This document shows positions 8,803-16,611 of a stretch of DNA of 64,000 nucleotides, one piece after another. Within the stretch, counting starts at the first letter, position 1. Every line of letters begins with the position of its first letter. The notes under the pieces were generated by a model. The model was not told where the DNA came from and ran no database searches. It saw nothing but the letters and a program-made list of their open reading frames with translations. Source of the DNA: Hahellaceae bacterium. Its GTDB lineage: Bacteria; Pseudomonadota; Gammaproteobacteria; Pseudomonadales; Oleiphilaceae. Position numbers and translations under genes: made by a program. Location: the NCBI GenBank assembly GCA_024234505.1, contig JACKOD010000002.1:434001-498000 (forward strand), read 5' to 3'.

Positions 8803-9432
8803 TTAGATGGCTGGAATATCGGTAATCGCTACTGCCGCCGCCTGATAGGTCTTTAAATAGTTTTTCAGGTTGTGAATCGTTTTGACGGGCACATCTACGC
8901 TCACCATATTGACCAGCCACGCGGGGCTGTTGCCACCCGGCACCACATGTGTTTCATAGATTACTTCTGTTTCCATCGGTGATTTGGGGATGAATGTCCA
9001 GCTACCTTCTACAAATGGCATGCGAACGGTGTCTTTATAGGGCGCTATCTCGCTTTCGACACTTTTAAAAGATAGGACTATTTGTTCGTTTGAGCGATGA
9101 AAGGTAGTGTGAGTAATACTTTCTCTATCGTCGTAAGGAAAAGGAAAGCCGTAACGGGCGTGAAGCACATAATCGTGCCAATTAGTTTTTGATAGCACAT
9201 CCACCTGCTCGAATGTTTCCATCCAGTCTGACAGTTTTCCCGCATCGGTATTGACGGCAATTAGCGTTTCCAATGATGCCGGGAAGGTAGAGACAACACG
9301 CACTTTGTTGAAGCCGGTTTCATTAGATTTCATAGTGAATGCTTCAACTCCATCGCTATTGGAAACAAGTTCCCAGGCATGTGTCGAAACTGAAAGCAGA
9401 CCACCAAACAATAGCGTTGAAAGTTTGTGCAT
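8803..9432 (-). CDS. Periplasmic START/SRPBCC-like lipid-binding protein
   Basis: 209-aa exported protein. The first 19 residues (MHKLSTLLFGGLLSVSTHA) are a signal peptide with an AxA-like cleavage site. The remainder matches the bacterial START-domain pattern: WELVSNSDGVEAFTMKSN at the start, a helix-grip core with WTFIPKSPMETEVIYETHVVPGG and a C-terminal amphipathic helix (VKTIHNLKNYLKTY). START-like proteins bind lipids or polyketides in a deep cavity; the ligand here is unknown. It is the first gene of a two-gene operon with the NAD-binding unknown 20 bp downstream, which hints at handling of a hydrophobic substrate. That functional link is inference. Confidence 0.75.
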   Translation of the reverse strand: MHKLSTLLFGGLLSVSTHAWELVSNSDGVEAFTMKSNETGFNKVRVVSTFPASLETLIAVNTDAGKLSDWMETFEQVDVLSKTNWHDYVLHARYGFPFPYDDRESITHTTFHRSNEQIVLSFKSVESEIAPYKDTVRMPFVEGSWTFIPKSPMETEVIYETHVVPGGNSPAWLVNMVSVDVPVKTIHNLKNYLKTYQAAAVAITDIPAI

Positions 9433-9700
9433 TTTAAATCCTTTTTGTATGAGGCAATGAGGGTAAGCAGGTTCAAATACTTTTGTTCGATACCTAAGGC
9501 AGGATAATGTGTTGTTGTCTGTAACTGAGCTAAAGCGGGATTTTAATTGATAGATTTACAAAAACTATTAATTCACTCATAAATTCTTAACTGAATGTAA
9601 CTTTGTGTAGTTTATTCTTCTGTTTCGCGAAAAAAAGCTTATCATTAGCATACTATTCAATCAGCCGGGTCAAAGGCGATCAAATCTTCGTCAATGCCTG

Positions 9701-9939
9701 CAAGCCGCATGAATTCTGCCTTTCCCCTGTATACCCCAAAAGCATTCACAAAGTTATCCACAGTTTTTGTGGACGAATAGTAAAAGCATGCGATATGTTT
9801 ATGGGAAACTGAGTCGCGGCTTGAGTGCATTTTGCTATGTCTCGATCAAAACTCAAGCAACTCCCACAAGGCGCATGAATACTACGTTTCCCCCGGATGC
9901 CCCAAGTCCATGCACAAAGTTATCCACAGATACTGTGGA
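9701..9939. repeat. Two 73-bp direct repeats, each with a consensus DnaA box
   Basis: Copies at 9701-9773 and 9867-9939 align without gaps, with about 14 mismatches by eye. Each contains TTATCCACA (9754-9762 and 9920-9928), the high-affinity DnaA box. Five bases later comes the inverted TGTGGA, forming TCCACA-N5-TGTGGA. In the second copy the inverted half extends to TGTGGATTA, a near-consensus box on the other strand. Three bases upstream of each strong box is a weak box-like CATTCACA or CATGCACA. The 9530-9660 stretch to the left is AT-rich. The remaining part of the 9433-9955 gap holds only the promoter side of the START-like gene and no ORF I trust. Confidence 0.75.
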
Positions 9940-9955
9940 TTAATTCACGGGGGAT

Positions 9956-11173
9956 TCATGAGAGGATGCGTTCTGCCAGGATCAGAATATTTCGGGGGGT
10001 AAGTTCGGGTGAACAGAACTCGCTGATAGTGACTTGATAGCCATGCTCTTCCAGAAACAGAGCGCGGTCGAGAATTAGCCATACTTCGATCGGGCGGCGA
10101 AACAGGTTGCGCACGAGTTCAAGATTTCTGACTTCGGCCAGGCGCTGACGGCCTCTGTGTTCCAGTGCATCCCAAGCGATTTCGGCAGGCAGTGCTATCC
10201 CGTTAAGTTCTGCGAGATCCTGGCAAAAGCGAGAGAAGGGTTTCTTTAACCACTCTATGCCGAGTGAGGGGATGGGTAAGTAGTTGTCAATTTCCCGCAG
10301 CTCTCGTTGCAGTAGATCAAAGCCCAGGCGACGCGCCATAGACAAATCCCGTTGCTGGCGAACCCGGGCTCCGGCCGTGACGGTTTCTGCAAGGGGCAGG
10401 CGTAAATCGGTTTTAGTCAGTTTGAGGCTTGCGTTTTGCGCCTGAATCGAGAGTGGCGTGTAACTTTCTGAGGCGATGCGATTATAGCAGCAAGGGGCAA
10501 TGGCGAGCTGGTTGCACCCTTTACTACACGCGAGTTGTAGCAAATGCGTATGCAAATCACCACAGGCATGCAGTGCGACAGGGGTGATCTGCGGATGAAG
10601 GTGTTCAGCCGCGCACTCATCTGTCACATCCATATGCTGGTGTTGTCCGTTGAGTTGCAGACGCTGTGTGAGTCGTTGCCCTTCGGCGACCAGTGCCGCG
10701 TTATATTCAATGCATGTGAAATCGACACCACTGTGGCCTAACAGACGCCCCAGATGGCCTTTGCCAGAACACCAATCCAGCCAATGTTGTGTTTCCCCGA
10801 CAAAATCCAGATTGCCGGCAAAGGCGTTAATTTGCGCCCACTTTCGCCCAGGAATATCAACGTTAAAGAAACGATTCACACTGATAGGGGAGGCATCTCT
10901 TTGGGGTAAACGGCTGAGCTGCTGTGCCATGGTGGCGATTTGGTTGAAAGGCGAAGGTGCAGGCACATTTTCGGGATGATTCTGATAACGCTCGGCATGC
11001 TCGAGTGACTGCTGGCGGAGCCAGTGGGAAAGTTCAGGATACTCTTCTTCCCAGGCCAGCTGTCGAGCGACAAAAGGGATGGGACGCCACAGTGTCTCAT
11101 GGGTTTTCAGAAAGTGATCCAGCGCGATAAAGTGTCTGGCGTAGGGGGACTGATTGGCTGGCATTTGTTTCAT
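9956..11173 (-). CDS. SAM-dependent methyltransferase of the Methyltransf_32 type
   Basis: 405-aa cytosolic protein. A SAM-binding motif I is visible as DWCSGKGHLGRLL (about residues 132-145), followed by an acidic strand end (FTCIEYN), HACGDLHTHLL and the family-typical APCCYNR. Pseudomonads and relatives carry similar proteins annotated only as methyltransferases; the human GSTCD C-terminal region belongs to the same fold. The substrate is unknown. It stands alone, with the OYE terminator upstream and the DnaA-box repeats immediately after its stop. Confidence 0.8.
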   Translation of the reverse strand: MKQMPANQSPYARHFIALDHFLKTHETLWRPIPFVARQLAWEEEYPELSHWLRQQSLEHAERYQNHPENVPAPSPFNQIATMAQQLSRLPQRDASPISVNRFFNVDIPGRKWAQINAFAGNLDFVGETQHWLDWCSGKGHLGRLLGHSGVDFTCIEYNAALVAEGQRLTQRLQLNGQHQHMDVTDECAAEHLHPQITPVALHACGDLHTHLLQLACSKGCNQLAIAPCCYNRIASESYTPLSIQAQNASLKLTKTDLRLPLAETVTAGARVRQQRDLSMARRLGFDLLQRELREIDNYLPIPSLGIEWLKKPFSRFCQDLAELNGIALPAEIAWDALEHRGRQRLAEVRNLELVRNLFRRPIEVWLILDRALFLEEHGYQVTISEFCSPELTPRNILILAERILS

Positions 11174-11190
11174 GAGAAAATGGATTGTGC

Positions 11191-11216
11191 AAAAAAAGCG
11201 GGCAGAGACTACCCGC
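11191..11216 (-). terminator. Intrinsic terminator of the old-yellow-enzyme gene
   Basis: Read on the minus strand: GCGGG, 9-nt loop, CCCGC, then seven T residues. It lies between the OYE stop codon and the methyltransferase start. Confidence 0.8.
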
Positions 11217-11274
11217 CAAGGCTGCTTATCTTCTCAGCTTTTTCTGACGAAACAAAGAGACGTTTGCCTCTATT

Positions 11275-12504
11275 TTAGGCGCGACGTTTTCTGAAAGCGT
11301 ACATTCCTGCTCCGGCGAGGGTACGAAAGAAGGTCGACCATTCACTAAGATTGGCTTTGGGAGACTGGCGTTTGGCCATGCGGGCCAACTGGAATTCGTA
11401 CCAGGTGATATCCAGCATGGCAATTTTGTCGATTGCTTTAACGCCAGTAGTTAAACGGCGCAATTCGATGCGGTGTTCAGGGTTTTGCATAACCTTGTTG
11501 GGAAGTTCGGGATCGACTGCGAGAGGGCGTGCCAGGCCGATCATGTCTGTTGCTCCACCGTTAAGGGCTTCTGTCATGGCTTTGGCTGACCGGAAACCTC
11601 CCGTGACCACGAGGGGAGTGCTCACCAGCGAGCGGATTTTCTCTGCATATGCCAAAAAATAGGCTTCACGTTTTAACGTAGATTCGGCTATTTTATGGCC
11701 AACCATGGATGGGCTTTCATAAGTTCCGCCTGACACTTCAATCAGGTCGATACCATCCTCTGCCAGCGTCTTTACCACGGTCATGGAATCTTCTTCCGTG
11801 AATCCGCCTTTCATAAAATCGGCAGAGTTCAGTTTGATGCCCACAGGAAATTCGGTTCCGACTTCTGCTCGAATGGCTTTATATACCTCTCTTACAAAAC
11901 GCATGCGATTTTCCAGAGAGCCCCCCCATTGGTCATCGCGCTGATTATGACGCGGTGACAGGAATTGACTTACCAGATAACCATGAGCGCCATGTATTTG
12001 CACACCCGTGAATCCTGCAGATTTTGCCAGCCTGGCGCTGGTAGCAAATTTGCCAATAATGGTGTGAATTTCAGATTCAGTCAGTGCTCGCGGTTTGTTG
12101 AAACCTTTTTCCAGACCATTTTCCAGCGCAATTGCAGACGGGGCCACAGGGACTTTAGCAATGAAATTGGGGATCTGTTTACCTGGATGGTTTAACTGTG
12201 CCCATAAATGGGTGTTGTTTTCAGTGCCCGCTTTGGCCCAGGCGCGAAATCCTTGCAGATCACTCTTTTCATCCAGCACCACATTTTTCGGTTCACCGAG
12301 TGCGGTGCGGTCAATCATGATGTTGCCGCTCATAGACAGGCCGATGCCGCCCTTTGCCCAGGTACGATACAAATTTGCCAACCCTGGCTGAGGATTGTGT
12401 TGTGTCGTACCCAGTTGTTCGCTCATGGCTGACTTGAACAGGCGATTTTTAATGACTACACCGTTGCCCAGTGATAATGGGCTATTGAGTGAAATTGATG
12501 GCAT
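11275..12504 (-). CDS. NADH:flavin oxidoreductase, old yellow enzyme family (NemA-like)
   Basis: 409-aa FMN enzyme of the OYE family, which reduces activated C=C bonds, nitro compounds and other electrophiles with NAD(P)H. The TIM-barrel signature segments are present: N-terminal KNRLFKSAMSEQLGT, the active-site HGAHGYLVSQFLSP (histidine pair in the HGAH motif), KLNSADF and the FMN phosphate-binding GGFRSAKAM. A TetR repressor gene lies directly upstream, and both genes carry the same operator, the arrangement known for E. coli nemR-nemA. It has its own terminator. Induction by electrophiles or flavin-reducible xenobiotics is therefore likely but inferred. Confidence 0.88.
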   Translation of the reverse strand: MPSISLNSPLSLGNGVVIKNRLFKSAMSEQLGTTQHNPQPGLANLYRTWAKGGIGLSMSGNIMIDRTALGEPKNVVLDEKSDLQGFRAWAKAGTENNTHLWAQLNHPGKQIPNFIAKVPVAPSAIALENGLEKGFNKPRALTESEIHTIIGKFATSARLAKSAGFTGVQIHGAHGYLVSQFLSPRHNQRDDQWGGSLENRMRFVREVYKAIRAEVGTEFPVGIKLNSADFMKGGFTEEDSMTVVKTLAEDGIDLIEVSGGTYESPSMVGHKIAESTLKREAYFLAYAEKIRSLVSTPLVVTGGFRSAKAMTEALNGGATDMIGLARPLAVDPELPNKVMQNPEHRIELRRLTTGVKAIDKIAMLDITWYEFQLARMAKRQSPKANLSEWSTFFRTLAGAGMYAFRKRRA

Positions 12505-12532
12505 GATTCGGTTCCTCTTTAGTACTTTATAT

Positions 12533-12547
12533 TAGACCGGTCGTCTA
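12533..12547. promoter_or_regulatory. Operator upstream of the OYE gene
   Basis: TAGAC-CGGTC-GTCTA, an inverted repeat 29 bp before the OYE start. The core GACCGGTCGTCT followed by a TTAAT-type tail recurs upstream of the TetR gene at 13213. Confidence 0.75.
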
Positions 12548-12556
12548 TTAATGTGT

Positions 12557-12581
12557 TTTAAAAAAAAGGGCATCGGCCCCT
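12557..12581 (-). terminator. Terminator of the TetR gene
   Basis: On the minus strand GGGC-CGAT-GCCC is followed by a run of eight T residues, just after the TetR stop and before the OYE operator. The two genes are therefore likely separate transcripts rather than one operon. Confidence 0.7.
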
Positions 12582-12599
12582 TTGTGTACAAATTATGCT

Positions 12600-13202
12600 T
12601 CAAGGTTTTAAAAGTTGTTCCAATAACAAGCTTAAAGTCGTTCTTCCACTGTTGCTGTTGCCTTCCAGTTTCATTCTGAGCAGGCTGCCTTCCCAGGTCG
12701 ACCATATGAGCGCAGAGATTTGATCTGCCGGTATGTCATCCCGAATTTGCTTATCCTGTTGCGCTGCTGCAACAATCTGCGCTATGTGCTCGCACCACAG
12801 GTTGACTGATTGACTCATTGCTTGCTGACATAGTTCACTTTGGCCGCCGATTTCGGCTGCAATGCTCCCAATCAGACAGGTATGTCGATAGGCGACGGCC
12901 TCATACTTGGCCATCAGGTAGCCATAAATGGCACGAATCTGGCCTAGCGGAGAAATGGCATCCCGCGTGCTCTGGGTAAACTCTACCAGTTCACCCAGCA
13001 CGTTATTCGCGTACTCCCGGATTATTTCGGCCACAAATGCTTCTTTGCTTTCGAAATAGTTGTAAAAGGAGCCTTTCGGGACCTTTACTTCATCCAGTAT
13101 CTGCTTGATGCCTGTGCCGTGATAGCCAAACTGCGCCAACTGTTGAATGCCGGCTTCAATGAGTGCTTCTCGGGTATGTTCACTTCGTCTTGGTCTTGCC
13201 AT
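12600..13202 (-). CDS. TetR/AcrR family repressor (NemR-like)
   Basis: 200-aa one-component regulator. The N-terminal HTH is clear: TREALIEAGIQQLAQFGYHGTGIKQILDEVKVPKGSFYNYFESKEAF (residues 9-55). The rest is the helical ligand-binding and dimerisation domain, with several cysteines (CLIG, LCQQ, WCEH) that could sense electrophiles as in NemR. The shared operator sits 11-27 bp before its own ATG, so autoregulation is expected together with control of the adjacent OYE gene. Confidence 0.88.
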   Translation of the reverse strand: MARPRRSEHTREALIEAGIQQLAQFGYHGTGIKQILDEVKVPKGSFYNYFESKEAFVAEIIREYANNVLGELVEFTQSTRDAISPLGQIRAIYGYLMAKYEAVAYRHTCLIGSIAAEIGGQSELCQQAMSQSVNLWCEHIAQIVAAAQQDKQIRDDIPADQISALIWSTWEGSLLRMKLEGNSNSGRTTLSLLLEQLLKP

Positions 13203-13212
13203 GGTTTAATTA

Positions 13213-13229
13213 TGCGACCGGTCGTCTTT
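13213..13229. promoter_or_regulatory. Operator upstream of the TetR gene
   Basis: GCGACCGGTCGTCTTTT, sharing GACCGGTCGTCT with the site before the OYE gene. The inner GACCGGTC is a perfect palindrome. Position close to the start codon fits repression. Confidence 0.75.
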
Positions 13230-13394
13230 TAATTCAATAGGGGAGCGCAAATTATATACAAAAATTGTCAGAGTGTGTTGGCGTTTTGCTGGGTAATCCA
13301 TTATTACAATGGCTGACAGAACTTATTTGGAGAAAATACGGTTTTTATCGGACGAGCTGTTTTTATCTACTAAACTGACATCCAGAGCAATGTA

Positions 13395-14702
13395 ATGCAA
13401 AGCATAGTAATGCAAAACACGGCAATGAATGAAAACTGGATGGCTAGTGTGACTGATGTAACCCGATTCGCGAAACGCCTTTGCCTTGGTATGTCGCTTA
13501 ATGCCTGGCTTCTCGTCGCATCTTCGGCTCAAGCAGAGATGATGGATCAATTCCACTTCTCGGGGTTTGCAACGCTGGGGGCGGGCAAGTTATACGAAAG
13601 TGAAGCACACTTCATTGATTATCATGAGGCGTGGAGCTTTAAATCTGACACGATTTTGGGTGGGCAAATTCAGTTTCAGGCCTCGGATCGCTGGGCGGTG
13701 ACCGGACAAGTGGTGGCGCGAGGATTCAACTTTGATAACAAAAGTGATTTCGAGCCCGTACTGGAATGGTTGTTCACCAGCTATCAACTCACGCCGGAAA
13801 CGCGTGTGCGTGCGGGCCGTCTTCGTACTCCCTTTTACCTCTACTCCGAGTCGCTCGAGATTGGATACTCCTATCCCTGGGTTCGCCCACCGGTCGATGC
13901 CTATTCCTTTTTGCTATCGCCCTTGAGTCATTTCGATGGTGCTGACGTGACGGCGACGTTTGATGCGGGATTTGCCGATATTGACGTGCAGGTATTTGCG
14001 GGGGTTACTGAAAGCGAATATTTCGACTTTAATATTCAGATCAACACGATGCTGGGGGCGAATCTGGTAGCTCGATGGCAGGATGTTACTTTCAGATATG
14101 GCGCTACGTTTGTGGATACGGATGCGTCGAGTGTCGCGTTGCAACCCTTGATTGATGGTTTCAACCAGTTTGCCGTGATAGATCCGATCTTTGCAGAAAT
14201 TGCCTCTTCACATAAGACAGAAAGTGAATGGTTTCAATATCATGGGCTGGGGATACAGTGGGAATACCAACGGTGGACGTTTCTGTCGGAGCAGTACGCC
14301 ATTATCGGGCCAGGGAAAGATTTCTCCAATGATGCGTTTGGGTGGTACATATCTGTTTCGCGACAGATCGGGGCTTTTGTTCCGTATGCCGTGGTCGGAT
14401 ATTACCGGAACAAGTTCAGTGATGAAATTGAGAACCTGATTGAACAGAGCAAGCTTATTGTTGTGCCGGGGGCGATCCCGTCACTGGATTCACTCCGGCA
14501 AGTCGACGCGAGTGTTGCACAAGGTTTTAATGAACATGGCAACACCTATACCGCCGGGGTGCGGTATGATTTCCTGGCAAATGCCGCGTTGAAGCTTGAG
14601 GTGGAGTATTTTGACTCGACGGCACAATTGCGGGGTAACATATCGGGAAGCGCCTCTCAGGACGCGTGGTTAACCACTGTTGTTATTGATGTGGTGTTCT
14701 GA
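13395..14702 (+). CDS. Outer membrane porin-like protein
   Basis: 435-aa predicted beta-barrel. A signal peptide ends in SSAQA (about residue 47), and the mature part starts FHFSGFATLGAGKLY, a typical first porin strand. Alternating amphipathic strands follow, and the chain ends in aromatic phenylalanine (VVIDVVF), the outer-membrane insertion signal. The start is uncertain: several in-frame ATGs at 13395, 13410, 13425 and 13440 all lack a strong ribosome-binding site, and the later ones give a more normal signal peptide. Two bases after the stop begins a PstS-like periplasmic gene, so the two form an operon and may act together in anion or phosphate-related uptake; that is inference. Confidence 0.75.
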   Translation: MQSIVMQNTAMNENWMASVTDVTRFAKRLCLGMSLNAWLLVASSAQAEMMDQFHFSGFATLGAGKLYESEAHFIDYHEAWSFKSDTILGGQIQFQASDRWAVTGQVVARGFNFDNKSDFEPVLEWLFTSYQLTPETRVRAGRLRTPFYLYSESLEIGYSYPWVRPPVDAYSFLLSPLSHFDGADVTATFDAGFADIDVQVFAGVTESEYFDFNIQINTMLGANLVARWQDVTFRYGATFVDTDASSVALQPLIDGFNQFAVIDPIFAEIASSHKTESEWFQYHGLGIQWEYQRWTFLSEQYAIIGPGKDFSNDAFGWYISVSRQIGAFVPYAVVGYYRNKFSDEIENLIEQSKLIVVPGAIPSLDSLRQVDASVAQGFNEHGNTYTAGVRYDFLANAALKLEVEYFDSTAQLRGNISGSASQDAWLTTVVIDVVF

Positions 14703-14704
14703 CA

Positions 14705-15154
14705 ATGGCCGCTTTGTTGAGTAAGTTCAGAATATCGCATTTATTAGCTTGGTTACTGCTTTGGGTGAGCCTGACGGTCGAGGCAGAGATTGCCATTATC
14801 GTGCATCCGGAAAATCCGGTGCAGGCACTGAGTGAACGTGATATTAAAAAGCTGTTTTTGGGCAGAATTCGAATGTTTCCAGGGACGACCGATGCCCCGA
14901 TTGTGGTAGATCAGCCGGCAGGTACCGCCGTGCATTCGGTGTTTTATAGCGGCTTTATCAATATGGAACCTGAAAAACTGAAAAGATATCGAGCATCTTA
15001 TCTGTTTTCCGGACAAGGCATGCTGCCGTTAACCGTCGATGACGCATTGCAGGTGCGTGACTATGTGGCCTCTCATCCGGGGGCGATTGGCTACGTTAAT
15101 GCTGAGATTGTCGATGACTCGGTTAAAGTCGTGTTTAAGGTGTCTGATCGCTAA
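14705..15154 (+). CDS. Short PstS-like periplasmic binding protein
   Basis: 149-aa exported protein with signal peptide ending TVEA. The mature sequence resembles one lobe of phosphate ABC-transporter binding proteins (PBP-like_2): VHPENPVQALSERDIKKLFLGRI, then W-less core FYSGFINMEPEKLKRYRASYLFSGQG and the C-terminal VASHPGAIGYVNAEIVDDSVKVVF. It is about half of a normal PstS, and no permease or ATPase genes are nearby. It is translationally close-coupled to the porin gene before it. A bidirectional terminator follows. Confidence 0.78.
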   Translation: MAALLSKFRISHLLAWLLLWVSLTVEAEIAIIVHPENPVQALSERDIKKLFLGRIRMFPGTTDAPIVVDQPAGTAVHSVFYSGFINMEPEKLKRYRASYLFSGQGMLPLTVDDALQVRDYVASHPGAIGYVNAEIVDDSVKVVFKVSDR

Positions 15155-15183
15155 TCGCCGGTATTGTCTGGCATTCAGAAAGC

Positions 15184-15210
15184 AAAAAGCCTGGCGAACC
15201 AGGCTTTTTA
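15184..15210. terminator. Bidirectional terminator between the PstS-like gene and serA
   Basis: AAAAGCCTGG and CCAGGCTTTT form a 10-bp stem with a 4-nt loop, flanked by A and T runs. It can serve both convergent genes. Confidence 0.88.
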
Positions 15211-15232
15211 GCGGCAATCAGGAGGGACGCGC

Positions 15233-16462
15233 TTAGAAAAGCACGCGGCAGCGAATGGTGCCTTTGACTTCGCGCAGTTTCTCTAATGCCAGTTCGCCGT
15301 ATTCCTTGTCAACATCGACGACGACATAACCTACTTTGTCGTTGGTTTGCAGGTATTGTCCGCAAATATTGATGTTGTTGTCGGAAAAGACTTTGTTTAT
15401 TTCGGTCAATACGCCGGGCACGTTCTCGTGGATGTGCAGCAAGCGGTGATTGTTGGGGTGTGCAGGGAGCGCAACTTCCGGAAAGTTGACCGATGATACG
15501 GTTGTACCGGTATCACTGTATTTCGCCAGCTTTTCTGCCACTTCAAGACCGATGTTTTCCTGGGCTTCCATGGTGCTGCCACCAATGTGTGGTGTGAGGA
15601 TGACGTTGTCAAACTCGCGCAAAGGAGAGATGAACTCATCCTTGTTGCTCTTGGGCTCCACAGGGAATACGTCGATGGCGGCGCCTAACAGCTTTTTGCT
15701 GCTCAGTACGCTGGCCAGGGCATCAATATCTACCACGGTGCCGCGCGCTGCGTTAATCAGAATGCTGCCTTCTTTCATCCAGCTCAACTGTTCTTCACCA
15801 ATCATGTATTTGGTGGCGGCAGTTTCAGGGACGTGCAGAGTGACAATATCGGCCTGATTCATCAGCTCTTTCAGTGAACCTACCTGCGTGGCATTACCCA
15901 AAGGCAGCTTGGTTACGATATCCACAAAAATAACGCGCATGCCCAGTGATTCTGCCATCACCGATAACTGGGTACCGATACTGCCGTAGCCTACGATCCC
16001 GAGAACTTTTCCGCGAATTTCAAAGCTGTTGGTGGCAGACTTCAACCAGCCGCCACGGTGTGCCAGCGCATTTTTTTCAGGAATGCCGCGCAGCAGCAAA
16101 ATGGCTTCTGCAATAACCAGTTCAGCTACGCTGCGGGTATTGGAGAAAGGTGCGTTAAATACGACGACACCGCGAGACATGGCGGCCTTCAGGTCAACCT
16201 GGTTCGTACCGATACAGAAACATCCTACCGCAATCAGCTTGGGGGCGGCGGCAAACACGCTCTCGGTTAACTGTGTGCGTGAACGAATACCCACAAAATG
16301 CGCATCGGCAATTGCTTCCAGCAATTCTTCATCGGAAAGCGATGCTGTGTGGTACTCGATGTTGGTGTAACCGGCCGCTTTCAGCGTATCAACGGCGGAC
16401 TGATGCACTCCTTCGAGGAGAAGGAACTTTATTTTGCTTTTATCGAGTGACGTGTTAGCCAT
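15233..16462 (-). CDS. serA: D-3-phosphoglycerate dehydrogenase SerA
   Basis: First enzyme of L-serine synthesis, oxidising 3-phosphoglycerate with NAD+. At 409 aa it is the E. coli-type SerA with a C-terminal ACT domain for serine feedback (RLLHIHENVPGVLTEINKVF onwards). The Rossmann motif GIVGYGSIGTQL and the catalytic arginine, glutamate and histidine regions (INAARGTVVD, DVFPVEP, TPHIGGSTMEAQENIG) are intact. It is divergent from a D-2-hydroxyglutarate dehydrogenase gene. In pseudomonads these two enzymes are functionally coupled: SerA reduces 2-oxoglutarate to D-2-hydroxyglutarate to drive the forward reaction, and the dehydrogenase recycles it. Confidence 0.95.
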   Translation of the reverse strand: MANTSLDKSKIKFLLLEGVHQSAVDTLKAAGYTNIEYHTASLSDEELLEAIADAHFVGIRSRTQLTESVFAAAPKLIAVGCFCIGTNQVDLKAAMSRGVVVFNAPFSNTRSVAELVIAEAILLLRGIPEKNALAHRGGWLKSATNSFEIRGKVLGIVGYGSIGTQLSVMAESLGMRVIFVDIVTKLPLGNATQVGSLKELMNQADIVTLHVPETAATKYMIGEEQLSWMKEGSILINAARGTVVDIDALASVLSSKKLLGAAIDVFPVEPKSNKDEFISPLREFDNVILTPHIGGSTMEAQENIGLEVAEKLAKYSDTGTTVSSVNFPEVALPAHPNNHRLLHIHENVPGVLTEINKVFSDNNINICGQYLQTNDKVGYVVVDVDKEYGELALEKLREVKGTIRCRVLF

Positions 16463-16611
16463 GGTTTTTCGTTAACCTTTGGATTTGAAGACACAAGTTT
16501 TAAGCCATGCTTCTTTAATTGAAGAGCAGGATCAACAGAATTAGCCGCGTATGATACCATATTTGCAAATTTTGACAGGTGTCTGGTAGAAAAAAGATCA
16601 GGATCAAGCGA

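Noticed and set aside
9433..9955. Chromosomal replication origin
   Set aside because: Only two consensus DnaA boxes, no dnaA, dnaN, gidA or rpmH neighbours and no set of AT-rich 13-mers. A DnaA-binding locus is the more modest reading.
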